From Galerina marginata (taxonomy: Eukaryota > Basidiomycota > Agaricomycetes > Agaricales > Galerinaceae): a stretch of 64,000 nt of DNA. The notes under the pieces were generated by a model. It was given only the letters and a program-made list of their open reading frames with translations, had not been told where the DNA came from and ran no database searches. This document shows, in pieces, positions 11,270 through 24,022 of the stretch. The stretch is from NCBI GenBank assembly GCA_023014335.1, contig JAECYW010000007.1:3038001-3102000 (forward strand). The letters are read 5' to 3'. The first letter of the stretch is position 1. Every line of letters begins with the position of its first letter. Position numbers and translations under genes: made by a program.

Positions 11270-14200
11270 TCATTGATTTTGTACGCCTGATGACTTTTAA
11301 TGGGGAGTTTATGCGTCATGGCGCAACTGGTGTTACAGGGTCTTGGATCAGTCAATTTCGTCGCGACGGCCGTCCTCATACCCAAAATCGGAAAGAAAAT
11401 CTGGTTCTCCCCTCCAAGAAGACAAAAAGGTGTAAATTTTTTGGTCTGAACACGGGTCAAAGGCCCGCTCGTGGGCTTTCCGAGCTTTTTTGCAGAGTCA
11501 GGGCACGCCAGCGTCACTTATTCATGCTGTAATTCTTAGCCATTCTCAGCCAAATTCGGGACAATAATTTATCATGTATGTGGTACGGCGACAAGTTGTC
11601 GGGAACACACCAGGAACAGGGCGGTCGTCGGGCCCGAAAGACTTCGGCATTCAAACCAAACAAGGTCAAACCAATTTTTTGCTCCCTTTCCAGTCGTCCA
11701 CGCGTCTCAGTCGTCAGACTCTCACTGCACCATCGTACAAGTGGGCCGTTTGCAAGGACCCAACTAGGAGCCAATGGTCTGTTCTATGTTTCTTTCCTTT
11801 ACCCCAGCAGGCATCACTGGAACCTTCGACGTTTTCCATTGGTTTTCCAGTTTTCACACCACACCTTCTGAGTCCGGAATGGCAAGCGCTGTTTTGATTT
11901 CTGTGTCGATATAGGGCCGATTTCAGGCTCACAGTAATCGTATACTTTAAAAGTCGTGAAAGAAATCTTGTCACTGAAGCCCTCTTGTGCAGTTATTGAC
12001 CGTAATACCCATGCTTCAGCACAGAATTCCCGGGTACCGTCGATACCTCACTTACGATGTCCCGATGACGAGCTCGACGAGGCAAGCAAATTAGGTGCAG
12101 CATACTCCACGAGCTCCAGTCTTGGCACATTCTATTCTGCGCCCAGGGTGTTGGATGTTCCTGGATCCAACTTCGCGCTGTCTATGCGAGTACACGGAAA
12201 GGTTTCAAAGAAGTTGCTCATGGTGCGTTCGGGTCTGCGCGTCTTCCTCAGGCTCCTGACCTTTCACCCATCCAAAGCCGATATCTGCCCTTAGGATGTC
12301 GATCACCGATGTTTGAGCATGGCAGCTGCGACGCGCATACTCGAGTACAGTCGACTTCGAGTCCCAACATTTAACAGTGCCTTCCATCCACCACGTCCAT
12401 CCCTTGATTTGCTTCTCCCACCGACGTCCGTTTCGCATGGCTCAAAACCTTTGGCCTTCACGCTGCCGCACGACAACAATGTCCCCGCTCCGGCCCCGTG
12501 TCCATCCTAGCCTTCTATCCCAGACATTATCTACTCCACTTCGCTGTCTGGAGGCTGATGCACTATCCGTCTCAGGCATCGTGATCCACTCCCGCTGGTG
12601 TCGCGAACTTGAGACTGAAGGTGACGTTCAAGGTGCTGTCGAAGGAGGGAAATAGAAGGTGGACGCATGTAGATTGCAGGGTATGCTCGAGGGCGGTATG
12701 AGATGGGTTCTGGGTTCGCTTCCGCCGCCGCCAGCCCGCCGTCGTGCCTGGTTTTGGCAATCCCATCTTTCACGTCTTCGAAACTTCAATCGTGGCTTCC
12801 TTTCTTTCGAACAATCTTTCTCGCCATCGTCGTTCTATTTGGTTCGCACACCGAGGTCCGCTTACCCGCTTTCTCTTCCACCAACTTTAACATTTTGAGG
12901 TCCATCTCTGGTTCATGTCATACAACTCGACGTCGCCTCAGTATTTGGGCTTACGCCTGCGGTTGTACCTGCGATCTTCAGGTTTTCTCGTCGGCAGCTG
13001 CTGTTCGTAATCACACACTCAACGTCTTTTCTTCCCGCGTTAGGCCCTGAGATCTAGTTTTTTCGGACTCGAATGAGGCTGTGAACGTGGAGAAGTCGAC
13101 GAAACGTTGTTAGAGGCGACGAACTTCTTTTTTCTGGCTTAGACCTAGCTTCCATGATTTTTACAACATCTCTGTGAGGGTCGTCGCCCACTTCACATCG
13201 CTCTCGTCAGCCTCAAAATATACCGAGCACCAAACCCTTAAGGTAAGTCCAGATATCCATCATGATTGCCCCTCGTTCCTAACCGTTTCTCCTTCCAGGT
13301 TCGCCTTCCGCTCTACAAGTATCGTTCGACATGTCCCCGTTTACAGAAATTGGGATTTTGCCCGGAAATATGGCCTGCAATACCGTCAGGTTTTAACTTT
13401 TGGCTAGGGTGGGTGTCTGTCTTCACTTTTTCCGTTCGTCTTTGGACTAATTCATGGTGTGTAAGCTGGAATCCGCGACGAAGGCCGCTACCGTGGTTTT
13501 CACATCTTACTCCTTCGGTGTCCTCGTGCGCGAAGCGACATTGCCAGGTGTTTTTGGGGCCACAAATCTAAATGGAATATAGTATCCTACTCCAAGGAGC
13601 CTCAACATCTGGGCGACTGGACCGGCGCCTTGGCATTTTCCTCTGGTCCTGTCTAGCTAGATTCGCGTAAGTTTGTCTTTCTTATCGTCTCTTAGTCCTA
13701 ACGAAATGTTGACTATCGAAGTTGTTACAGGTTCCATGACGTCTCCGACATGGACCGGTGTAATGTGAGCAGTCAACCTACCCGCTCGAGCTGGACTGGA
13801 TGATCATTGACTGAGTAAGTAATTCTGACGTTTCGTAACATAGGATCTGGCTGAGCAACACCGATATTCGAAGAAGTTAGATGCGAAATGACATTCGTTA
13901 TTGCTACGAAGGTCGTCAACGGCATGAAGTCGATAGGACCTACGTCCTCCGGTTGGCCTGGTAGCGACACCAACGAAGAGTTGTGCTTTTTTTTGTCCTT
14001 AAATCCTACGTTGGCATTTTGATCGATAATGTTATAATCGCCGGCGGTGCGCCTGGTCTTGGGGAGTTGGATTGGCTCCAGGACTATGAGCGACGTTGGA
14101 GGTACTTCTGCCGTTTTGGTGCGACTTCAAAAATGCTATATGAATATTTTTACCACAGCTGTTTGACTCTCGTATGGTGTTCGTCCTGCGCTCGCTGTAT

Positions 14201-14300
14201 ATTCGCCTTGTCTCCCTTGATTCTGACACGGGATTGAAATTCGATATTGCTTCAGGTTCCATAGTGGTTGGGACAAAGTAATCAGCCATACCTCGCTGAC
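11270..14300 (+). pseudogene. R1 segment, copy 2
   Basis: It aligns in order with 24,020-26,600. Shared blocks include the CGGCGACAAGTTGTC start, GGCATTCAAACCAAACAAGG, GACGAGCTCGACGAGGCAAGC and CGCTGCCGCACGAC. An intron-like break (13,241-13,301) with GTAAG and CCAG ends is kept at the same place in copies near 57,270 and 58,160. Its 3' part (13,600-14,250) also matches 58,700-59,900. No intact reading frame remains, and the ancestral product is unrecognised. Confidence 0.55.
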
Positions 14301-14539
14301 ACCGGCACGCGTCCGTTCAAAGTAAACGTCATCCTCCAATCCTTCTCCAGCCTTTTCATCGCCCCTTTCCTTCCACCTCACAGTATAAGTACCCTCACCG
14401 CCTCGAAATCTAAGACTCGTCGAGCTTTATAGTTCAGTATTTCCAAAAATTACAATACATAGATAATGCAGACGAGTGATTTGCATACATATTCCGGAAC
14501 TTGGTCTTTACCCGTATTTACAACACGTGAATTTTGCTA

Positions 14540-15779
14540 CTACACCTCCTGGTCTGGATGGACGCCTTTCACCTCGAGTACTGGCTCCAGTCCGTTTAGT
14601 GTATCCCCATGTTGGCTATGGGACTTGGTACTCGCGAATGCGAGCCCTCCACCCGTTATGACGGTACTTTTTTGGGCTGAGGACTCAGCCTCGGCAGAAA
14701 GGGCAGCTCGAATAATGACTGTAGTAAAAATAATCCCGATCAAAGGAGTAACCTGTTGGTTCATAATTAGCAACACTGGTTTAAACCGAACAGAGAACAA
14801 TTTACAATGCTGGCCATAATCGCAATGCCGTCCGTCCCATTGTCGAGGATAATGGTATATGCGAGCAAATAGAGCGTGTTTACGATTCCGCTCTCTAGCA
14901 CGATCCGGAGGACTGGAGTCAATCTTCGGCCAGTGCTAGATATCGGCAATGTCTTCTGTAAATTTTTGTCGGCGGTCCAAATTTTATAGGAAAGAAGACC
15001 TAGAAAGAAAGTTAAAGGAAATTCAGCTCCGCGAGCTGGTCGAATACTTACCTGTAGAGATGGCGTTAGCCGAGAAGCTCAGACCGAAAACAGCAAAGCC
15101 CATGCTTTTCTCCAACCTAATGAAACTGAGCTTCTCGCTCAGATGACGAATGGCCCATATAGTTTGATATGCACAGGCTGTTGATATTGAGTCAGCCCAC
15201 TGCAGTTAATAACGGCAAAGGCACTTTCTACCTCCACTCGCCAGGGAGCATAGCATTGGAATTAATACTATCCAGAAGTTATGATTCCATACGACGTAGC
15301 AGCGATATATCTATTTCTGAGAATCAACATTTCACTCTCAACATAAGGCGTGTCTGCACAACTTACAACAATGGAATCTCCCACCAAGATCATCGTGAAA
15401 TAGATTGTAATGCTGGCAGCATATATTGGCTGGGATAAATCAAGGAAGAACGATTGACGGAGCGCTCGACTTTCGAGCGGGATAAAACCCATGGCGATGT
15501 TCGTGCAGTCGGTGATAAATTGTGCTGTAGCAAGAAGGAGCATCAAAATAGCAGCCGTGACGGAAAAAGGGTTGAAACTGGTCCGGCGGCGGCGGCGGGT
15601 CAGGATGTTGATTGCAACGGCATCAAGGATCAGGAAAATTCCTATCTCGTCGTTAGCAGCGAATAAACGAATTTCAGCATGAATTTGGGCATACCATAGA
15701 GCGGCCCTTCTGCGAATATGCCGGCGAGCTGCGCTGTATCGACCCTAATGCCAGGAGAAGTCTGGGAAATAACGACCAT
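14540..15779 (-). CDS. Seven-helix membrane protein D, divergent paralogue
   Basis: The spliced model is 15695-15779, 15367-15641, 15232-15310, 15052-15177, 14806-14999 and 14540-14752, coding for 323 residues. All introns are GT-AG. The N-terminus carries the family mark LYGIFLILDAVAINIL, followed by a run of arginines. Helix three ends in GDSIV-IYRCYVVWN and the last helix is TPLIGIIFTTVIIRAAL with a polar tail. Exons join cleanly in frame with no stops, so the gene is probably functional. It resembles the broad Agaricomycete seven-helix family more closely than A, B and C do. It lies on the same strand and in the same relative place in its unit. The function is unknown. Confidence 0.82.
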
Positions 15780-16000
15780 GCTGTTGGAGGTAGGAAAGCT
15801 TCTCCGTTGACGGTAGAGTTAATTGCACCTCCCTTTTTATGTTTGCTCATACCCTCTGGAATGTGGCCATAGATATTATTGTAACTCGGGAAAATCATGC
15901 TCGAGTTCTGTGTCTTGTCAGTGCTACCTGTGGTGAATATCAGTTTTGTGATCTCCGTTGATTTCATCAAGAGAACCTATCGAGTCGATGGTTTAGAAAA

Positions 16001-18072
16001 TCAGGGGCCTAATTTTACCTCTGAAAGGTCGGAGGCAAGTTGAAAGTTCAACCATTTTCACTACCTGGCCAAAGTGATCCCGAGTTTTCGATTGTGCGTC
16101 AGAGTAATTTCAACAGCCGCAGTGGTTGAACGAGGCTCGCCTTACATCCGAGGCGGAATGAGTATGAGTACTTTTTTACACGGAATTGGTATTGATGAGA
16201 AATACGAACTCGTCCAATATCCCTTCTTTCTCAGGGGTTAAGTCCACGGAGAATTGGAAATCAATCCCCAAATGATAAATGCTCGTCTTCTACTTGTCCA
16301 AAGACTCTCGCGATTTGGCGTTCCCAAGTTGATGCCGTCGCAGGCATGTCACTACCTGAGTACAGAGATAATTGGACCACTTTGTCCCTGCGGTCTCCGC
16401 TTTATTTGTCGTTCGTTTCCGCTCTTAACTTGAACGTGGGCACTGGGTGACAAGAATCGCGACAGCTCAAAGTACAGTGAGTGAGTCGAAGAAGCAAAAT
16501 TGATCGTGCCCTATTTCACACCCACACAGCTTTTCGAAGGAAATGAGTCCGGCGAAATTTGATTGATCCGTCTTCTCGGCATCTGGGATCCTACTTACGA
16601 ATAAACCACTCTGGCCACACGATGAGTCGGACACCTAAATGACGCTCAAATGGCCTACTGGCTAGCAGTCATGCCAACATTTGGTTGGTGACTTACTCCT
16701 AATCTCTACATGAAGGAAACTGGTTCACTGCCTGATTTTACTGCTGTAACTTTGGGCATTTCTTCACGAGCGAGAAGCTATTAAAATGACTTGAAATTTT
16801 TGCTGAAGAAAGCGATCAACAGTAGCATCTTTCTCTTGGGGCTTTTAAACGACATTTCCACAAGGAACACAAAATAGATATGTCTCTCCCCCGACCAATT
16901 TAAGTACTCGGAATATCAAATCAGTTCCTTGTCACGAGCTCCACGGGCAGTGATTAGAACTTATTCCACTTATAAGAGGATCTTCGCCTTCCCACTTGGG
17001 ATCACTGTCTCCAGAATTGATGAACGCATCCTGTTTGCGTAGTGTTTAAATAACTTCTGTGTGAAGAAAGCATTTTTAAATCTGCCATGCCATGCTTCGG
17101 CAATATCCGTCGCAGCCAAACCTTGCTGATTGGTGCCGGCGGATGAAAATTGATAAAAACGATCGCTCTCTCACTTGATACCTTAGATTGAAAGATACTC
17201 TTTTGAAAAACGCGGCGTGATTAAAATATCTTGAATGCTTTACAAAGACGCTGTTTCTCAGAGTTTCGCCTGGTAGACGCACGACTAGCAATAACAGTGA
17301 TAGCCAGTGTTATAACTGGAGAGAAGCCACCCTGTAAGCTGTGCGATTCTATTTCCTCGGACGCAAGATGGGCGCGGATCAACCTCCTGTGATGGACTCG
17401 AGTAGAGGCTTAAGTATATCGTCATGAAGGGCCTGGAACTGTCCGAAGCATAATTAATCTGTCAATCAACAAGAGAAGTGATATACATTTCAACTTCGCG
17501 CTTGTGGTTATTTCTACCATTGCGGTGGTGGTGTCAAATATTTCTTTCATCGAGCTCGAAACTGGGTGAATGTAAGAAGTCTTCCCACTCATCGTCATAC
17601 TCAGAGAGAACATTTGGCGGACACGTCTGGATTGATTGTTAGACATTGATACATGAGCGTTGATGTATTTGGTCCGAGGGCACCACAGCTGGTAGAGTTT
17701 ACATGCGAGTTTAGAGAATAACCATATGGGTAGCAGAGAGGGTTTAGTGAGCATTAGAGGTCAGAAAAACCTGGACCATTCATCGATAACGCCAATTATT
17801 ACGGTCTCGAAGTGGAGGGAATCATGGAGTGAAATTTGCAAGACTATAAATCACTGTTGACTATCAGAGAAGAAAAATTGACGTGTACTGCGCGCCAGAT
17901 TGTGGAAATCCTGTGTGAACGAGGGTGGTAAAACCGATGCCATGCCATACAGAAGTGGGTTAACTTGGGTACCCCAATGACGGCTACGAGAAAATGAGTG
18001 GGTCTTGGAGTATCCCTCTCGGGCCTAACCGTGATTCCAACAGTTTGATCGTCCCTTCGTGAGGCGTAATCA
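16001..18072. other. Intergenic, no supported gene
   Basis: This is the upstream flank of gene D and the left flank of the hAT element. Only short chance frames are present. No repeat match was found that I can defend, apart from a weak likeness of 16,905-16,975 to 22,265-22,310. Confidence 0.4.
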
Positions 18073-18080
18073 CTTGGACT
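18073..18080. repeat. Left 8-bp target site duplication of the hAT element
   Basis: CTTGGACT is repeated exactly at 22,126-22,133, directly outside both element ends. Confidence 0.95.
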
Positions 18081-18421
18081 TAGGGACTAGCATGGTACGT
18101 TCCGGTACGGACCGGTAACAAAACCGCGGTTCCGGCCAAATACGGTACGGTACGGTACGGTTAGCACGGTTACCGGTAAACCGTGCCTATTTTTAGCCAG
18201 TCAGGGTCTGCGCGGCATTGGCACGGTTTCCAATTGTGCTGCGTCTTGCTGCCTGCGCTATTCAGCCAATTCTGGGCCGTTTCTCTTGAAATTAGGTGCG
18301 TTAGAGAGGTAAAACGTAGTAGAATCTTTTAGTTTACTTATTGTAGTTCAAAGCTTAAAGAAAAAATTGATATACAGTAATACATTTGGTTTTTCTGTTA
18401 AATTACAAAAAATCACTAAAC

Positions 18422-21400
18422 TTATTCCGGCTGCTGGTTCTTTGTGATGTGATTGGAGATTTCTTCGAGTCCAGGGTACATAGGAGTTTTAGCCCAAGAT
18501 CCAACAGCCATACGAGCTTGAAAGGTCTGAGAACTCATATTGTGCTGCATGAAATTCACCTGCCGGCGTCCTGTAGAGAATGCACGTTCAGCATCCACAG
18601 AGGAAGCTAAAAGAAAGTCAGAAAAAATCAATAGGTGATAATTATGAAGTACCAGGTGCAGAGATAAAATCAAGGGCCATTTGGGCAACAGATGGGCGGG
18701 TTTTTTGTTGTGCATCCCAATAAGCAAGATACCCTCCAGCAGATTCAATGGCATCTTCGGTAAGCAAAGGCTCAGTCAAGTAGCTCTCAATATGATCGTA
18801 GGGGTGTTTTCTTTTGCCAACTGACTCGTCTGACTCGATCCATCGCCTGCCACCAGCAGCCTGAATTTGAAAGTATGAATTTAAATAGAGGAATTGTAAA
18901 GTAATACCCGTACCAGCTTTTGCTCGCGTGTTTTCTTTGGACGTTGTGAGCCCTCTGCAGCTTTTCCTTTATCAACCTTCTCTGGTGCATACTTCTTCCA
19001 AGTTGAAAGAATTATAGATTTGACTTTCTTTGTATTTTCATTACTGTATTTGAGTTTCGCTTTGAACCACGCCAACTTGCGGTCAGGACAGAAGACTGCA
19101 GAATATATTTAGAAACTTCAATTTCAGTAAATAATATATTCCGTACCAATTGCCAAAATATAAATGTCACATTCCCACATCAAGTCCAGATATTTGTTGA
19201 GTAGTAAGATTGCTGCCTGTGAAGCAATGCGAATGACAGCTGGAGTTGGGCGATTCTCATTAGATTCAGTAAATTCATCATCCGAATCACTAGAATCAGA
19301 GCTGTCATCATCATCACTTTGAGCAACGGGAGTGTCTTCAACAACCAATGCAAGCCGATTACGAAGTGAAAGGAGCATCGGAATAGCATTGACCACAAGA
19401 GGAACTTCAGCTTGTGAAAAAAGATCTGTAAGTTCTTTGAATAGCTAGATCTCGAGTAAGAAAAAAATCAAACTGATAAATAAATTACTTAACAAGTAGA
19501 ACAGATTGAAGATCCACTGCAAGTTTCCATTGCTCATCGTCAAGGCGGTATGCCTTAAGTTTGTAGGAAGATACACCTGTCATACTCTGAACAATCTTTT
19601 TGAAGTAAAGGTGTGAGTAAAGACAGTCAAACTCGGAATTCCAGCGTGTTGGCATTCGCCGGGCAAGTGCATGCATTTGGCTAGACTGGAGTTCGGCATC
19701 TTTGGAGACAAGGTCTTGAAAAACTTCATTGAGGTTTGAGGCATCGTGGATCCGACGAGCAAGACCAGAGACCTGGTAAGTAGTATTTTAGCAACAGTGA
19801 CCAGTGAGAAAATTATTCTTGCCTTTGGAAACAAATTAAGTGCAGTTTGCTCCTCCGTCCGCGTCATTTGAACCCCATTCTCTTTCATTATGTCAATAGC
19901 TTGATCATGAACAGACCGCACCGTTTGCGCATCATGGGCTATCTGTCCTTCATCATCCTGCTCAACCTGGGCATCAAACTCAGCCTCCTCAACAGCTGCG
20001 AAATCCTCGTCGTCAATTGAGTCATTAGTTGATGGTGCTTCTTCTGTTGCTTTTTTGCGTTTGGCTTTCTTGAAAAAAAATGATAGAAAAATCTATAGAG
20101 ACTATTATATTTGCCACAGAAGAGCAAGTCACATGAAATTTACCTTAGCAACAAGATTGAGGATATGCGCAAGACAGCGCAATCGATAGCGCTCCCCACC
20201 AAAGCTTGAAATGTGGTTTGGGAGTAGTGCGGCTAAACGGTTACAATTACTGGCATTATCCATGCACAAACCCAGAATCTATAATTAAATGAGAACATTA
20301 TATCTATTGAGAGAGGAAAGATATCTGACCAATCTTTCAAGCCCAAATCGTTTAAGACATTTGGAAGTGACATCTGCCAAATATTCCCCCGTATGGCTGC
20401 TTGTAAGTCTGCCAAATAATATTAGACTAAATTATATTAAGAGATATTACCGAACCGAATAAATTCCAAAACTGCACGATGAATCTTCCCATTGGCAAAC
20501 CAGATAATGACAAGACCAAGATATGACGAGACCAAAGGACTTGTCCATCCATCAAGAACAAGATGAACAGCACAGCTAAGTTGCTGATATAACAAATCAG
20601 ACTTGATAGACATATAAAAGAATTATGTCAAGCATACCGAAAAATAACTAACAACAAATGTTGACATATGAATATAAATGCTGATGAGGTCGCGCTGAAC
20701 TGTTGTTGGATGAGGAAGAACTGTTCCTGGTCGAAGCATATCAACTTCGGCTCGATAATCATCGTCAAGAATCTCATTTATCGGACGAGCATGCTTGGCG
20801 CACCGCAAGGAAAGAAGAGCACGGTGGGTTTCCGGGGAATATGGGATTGACGGTTCTTTTCGAGCAGCCTGGTAAATACCTTGCTTCTCCTCACATCGTT
20901 GAACATCCTTCTTAAACTTCGTAGTTCCATCCCCAGTCTTGACACGGTCGCGGCGCATCGGATTGAGGTGGTTCTCGGGGTGAGCTTTGCATGTAAAAAT
21001 AAATTCAATCTTGACCGGGTTGCCTCCATCACTAATGCGGTTGACACTAATGATATAGTGGTCGTAAACATTTGATGACCATGAGCTTCGTGCTGCAGCT
21101 GTAAAATGTGAATATTATTTAACAATTTTAAGTTTTTTTTAGGGAAATGCACGGTTCAGAAACCCGCATGAGGGTACAGGTAGTGACTCGCATATCCACA
21201 ACGTTCAAAATGAGCCCAAGAACTCATTTTTTGGTGGAAAATTGAGTGAGTTAAACTCAATTTCGTGAAAATCATCAAAATTGGGTCTAACTCACTCATT
21301 TTTCCACCATTTTCGATGTTCTTGGAGCCGTTTTGACGGGTAAACCCGTGCGTGCTACGGGTACAGGTACTGGCGAGTAAAAGTGCAGGTAGGCGCCAAG

Positions 21401-21843
21401 ACACCTGCGGATTACCCATGCATTTCCCTAGTTGTTTTACAGAAATGCACAGGTGGCCACGCACCAATGATATCATCATCAGTCTCGTTCCACACCTCAA
21501 GGTCACTCTTTTTGTTGAGAGAGTCTTGTTTCCCTTTCGCAACGCGTGCACGCTTTACCGGCGATCCTAATGCACCACGTGCAGGAGGGCCTGATATTGG
21601 AGTTTCGTCAGCCTCGGCAAAGTCAAAGTCTTCATCAGACGACAGGCGATCTGGGCGATCCCCGAGAGGCGGCGGAATGTACCCCGGCACACGAAACGGC
21701 CCTGCACGAGTTGGAGCAGTGGTTTGACGGACTGGTGTAGTTGGTGCAGCAACATCCGCAGCCCTGGCTGTAGGGATGGTTTCTTGCTGTTGTTGGGTTG
21801 GTTGTTGACCTCGTTGGACCCTGGTACCCCTGCGCGGCGCCAT
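18422..21843 (-). CDS. hAT-family transposase, 11 exons
   Basis: Exons are 21441-21843, 20638-21098, 20456-20583, 20330-20408, 20144-20278, 19823-20068, 19494-19772, 19147-19444, 18914-19095, 18653-18860 and 18422-18606, giving 867 residues. The order is a low-complexity N-terminus, a BED-like zinc-finger region around residues 140-205 (C...C, H...H spacing loose), then the RNase H-like core. First Asp is 299 in VLDGWTSP, second Asp is 364 in MDNASN, and PTRW is at about 525-528. The third acidic residue is probably Glu813 in the dimerisation block SSVDAERAFS. An acidic Asp-Ser tract lies near 610-630. No stops or shifts were found. The exon 3 donor (GTTCGG) is weak and the intron 6 donor is GC. 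Intron 1 is enlarged by the MITE. Confidence 0.9.
21140..21430. mobile_element. Foldback MITE inside intron 1 of the transposase
   Basis: It starts TAGGGAAATGCA and ends in the exact reverse complement. The flanks GTTTTTTT and GTTGTTTT form an 8-bp duplication with one mismatch. About 60-bp imperfect inverted arms (21,200-21,261 and 21,280-21,342) make most of the 291 bp able to fold back. The TIR resembles that of its host element (TAGGGA then GCACGGT), so hAT machinery probably mobilised it. Removing it and one duplication leaves an intron of about 43-51 nt, like the other introns of the gene. Confidence 0.85.
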
Positions 21844-22125
21844 GGTGGCAAGATGAGAGAGGCACACCTTTTTTTGCCGTCGAAATCGCAGCGGTGTAGC
21901 TTGTGCACCGAGCAATCTCGTTTTGGCAGTTCGTGTGATCAGTATTATTAATGAATTCTTAATATAGTATTTCATCATTACAAATCATTTACTTATATAG
22001 CATATAGCCCTGGCTGGACCGGAAAACCGCGGAAATCCAATAATAACCGTGGAACCGAACCGAATTGTACCGGTAACTAAAATACGGATTTTACCACGGA
22101 AATGGCCGGACCGTGCTAGTCCCTA

Positions 22126-22133
22126 CTTGGACT
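22126..22133. repeat. Right 8-bp target site duplication of the hAT element
   Basis: CTTGGACT, identical to 18,073-18,080. Confidence 0.95.
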
Positions 22134-22633
22134 GGTGTTACGAAAAATTTAGATATAGCTGATGCGATCTTTTATCCTTCGTCATCGAAGAAAGCTGGAA
22201 ATAGTACTGTCGCAGAGATATAAACCCAAGATGTGTCTCCGTTTTCGCCGCCTCCTTGTGGCTCATTAGAATATCAAATCACGTCGAATTTAGCAGCAGT
22301 GGGACTTATAAGTCGCTTGGCGTAGATGAGGCACGGTGCGGAGGATTCATTGACTTGGGTTAACGGTGGTATCAATGGAAACATAAGCATGCTGGTGACA
22401 ACAGGAACGGCTCAGCATCAGACCTGAAAATCAGTTCTATCAGAATCTCCTTCAAGTTTGACCATCGCAATGACTGAAAGCTCGTGTCGAGGTTATACTG
22501 GAAGTCGAGGACCTTGGCCCCGACTGGAGATTCGCTACACGTACCGTGGCAATAGATGGAATCGTAATCATAGAGCTTTCCAGATGCCTTCAGTTTATCG
22601 ACAATACAAGCGCTAAATGTTTTGTCCTATGTT

Positions 22634-24022
22634 TCGAACATCAGCAAGGTAGCAATTTACTTTTTCACTTATGGGCGCTTTTCAGCTTTTTACGACTTTG
22701 AGAAAAAGCGACAAGTCGAAAAGCGAAAAAGCTACCCGAGCCTACCTACTAGACCATAGTACTGGTCCAAGAAAATTGACTAGGAATGCTAACTACTCTA
22801 GAAACGTATAAATGCTGTCTATGTACGACCTTATGGAGTATGTATGGAATATATACAGTCCTACATACCACACAGGAGCAAGGGCAACAAACCGTGCAAA
22901 TAGCAGTCTGACCTACGCAAGCTCAGTTGAGTGTCGGAGTTGGCGGAGAGACTGGGATACTTACCATGGCCTACAGTTCTGGCATATCTTCCAATGTCCC
23001 TTGCCCGTATCCCCTTGACCTGATCCCCAGCCCTTCTTTGCCAACGAGCAGAGATGCCCTGTATTGTAGGAAAGCGGCGGTAACAATTCGGTGAAACGTC
23101 ATGAATCACAAAGTGGCAGAGGCAAGGTGGTGTAAGGTAGCAGGAAACAGGCCATCAAGTTGTCTCAAGCGTGCTGGTCGACGTGTTCTGCTGTCTCGTG
23201 GGGGTTGGACAGAGTGGGTGAGAGCAAAAGAGCGTTGGGGTGCGTCCCCAATTTGGGGACAAGTTTGTTTCAAACTCCGAACACGTGACAAGTTGACATT
23301 CTACTTTCGGCGATTTCGATCGCGTCCTTTCTTGCTTTCCCACCTCAACCACCACCAACGGTCCAACAATCCACGCCTTTGACTTCGTCCTATGCTACCC
23401 GCCATTTCCTGTGTTCCATCTCCCTTCCTCAACTCAGCTGAATAGCCTCTTTCATCTCATGTCATCCCCCTCTTGCCCAGCCATGGTCGTGAAGATCCGC
23501 TACAGTGCGTACCGTCAAGTTCCTGCCTTGTGTGCACCATTTCTTACATATTGCATGATAATTTACTCATGATTTGATTTTGTAGCTTTTGCCCGCTATT
23601 CACGTCGTATTAATCCGCCGCTTCTTGTTCTAGGTACTACAGCCCGACTTTACTGTTTAGGGACAGTTTCGACTGGCTCCCTCGCGACGCTCGTGTCCAC
23701 TCTCTCGGGTAGGGTGTCGTTTTGGGTAGGGTGTCATTTGAAAGGGTTATGTGGTTATTGTCATTTTGTACATTTACGGATGCTTAACTGTCGGTGAATT
23801 GCTCAGTATGTACTTAAATAAGCATTCCATAGGTAAATACTGGTATTATCTTCTCGTAGCCTTTGGTAGCTTTTTCGCTTTTTCATTTTATCGGGCTCCT
23901 AAGAAAGTAGCCAGCTTTTTGGGATTCGACACCTAGCTTTTCGGACACGCCGCTTTTGTCCCTTTTTGCCGCTTTTTTCACTTGTACAAGCGCAAAAAAG
24001 CTATTTGTGAGACTACCGATGA
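22634..24022. mobile_element. Non-autonomous insertion with AAAAGCG-rich ends
   Basis: It interrupts a repeat whose uninterrupted form is at 11,245-11,275. Left and right ends carry inverted words such as GAAAAAGCGAAAAAGCTACC at about 22,712 and its complement near 23,868. Further AAAAAGC and AAGCG words lie near both edges. Exact ends and target duplication are unclear; GAAC is one candidate. No transposase is present. It contains a gene-start fragment (23,483-23,633). Confidence 0.6.
23483..23633 (+). pseudogene. Captured gene 5' fragment, possibly ribosomal protein S16-like
   Basis: Two in-frame pieces (23483-23504 and 23586-23633), joined at a GTGCGT...TGTAG intron, read M-V-V-K-I-R-Y then about 16 residues with R-R-I-N-P. 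The pattern M-V-V-(K/R)-I-R followed by A-R and N-P is like the start of mitochondrial bS16 proteins, but identity is low. It may equally be an unrelated start. The frame is lost downstream. The GC-richer stretch 23,270-23,480 could be the captured promoter. It lies wholly inside the 22,634-24,022 insertion. Confidence 0.3.

Larger units (their letters stand above)
10480..16000. repeat. Tandem unit 2 (R1 segment plus gene D)
   Basis: The head at 10,480-11,260 matches 4,230-5,300 and 22,430-22,630. The R1 segment follows at 11,270-14,300 and gene D at 14,540-15,779. Gene D is far more diverged than A, B and C, so unit 2 is either older or was put together from a different family member. Confidence 0.55.
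18081..22125 (-). mobile_element. hAT DNA transposon, apparently complete (4,045 bp)
   Basis: The terminal inverted repeats begin TAGGGACTAGCA at both ends, with one mismatch in the following base. A perfect 8-bp target duplication, CTTGGACT, flanks the element, as expected for hAT elements. Subterminal DNA is rich in ACGGTACGGTACGG and ACCGGTAAACCGTGCC words, which are likely transposase-binding sites. The element encodes an unbroken 867-residue transposase on the minus strand. Intact ends, exact target duplication and open frame together suggest a recent insertion and possible autonomy. A foldback MITE sits in intron 1. Confidence 0.95.

Noticed and set aside
12022..12040. GAATTCCCGGGTACC looks like a cloning polylinker
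   Set aside because: The same place in the homologous R1 copy (about 24,478-24,500) aligns through it with ordinary substitutions, so it is native sequence and not vector.
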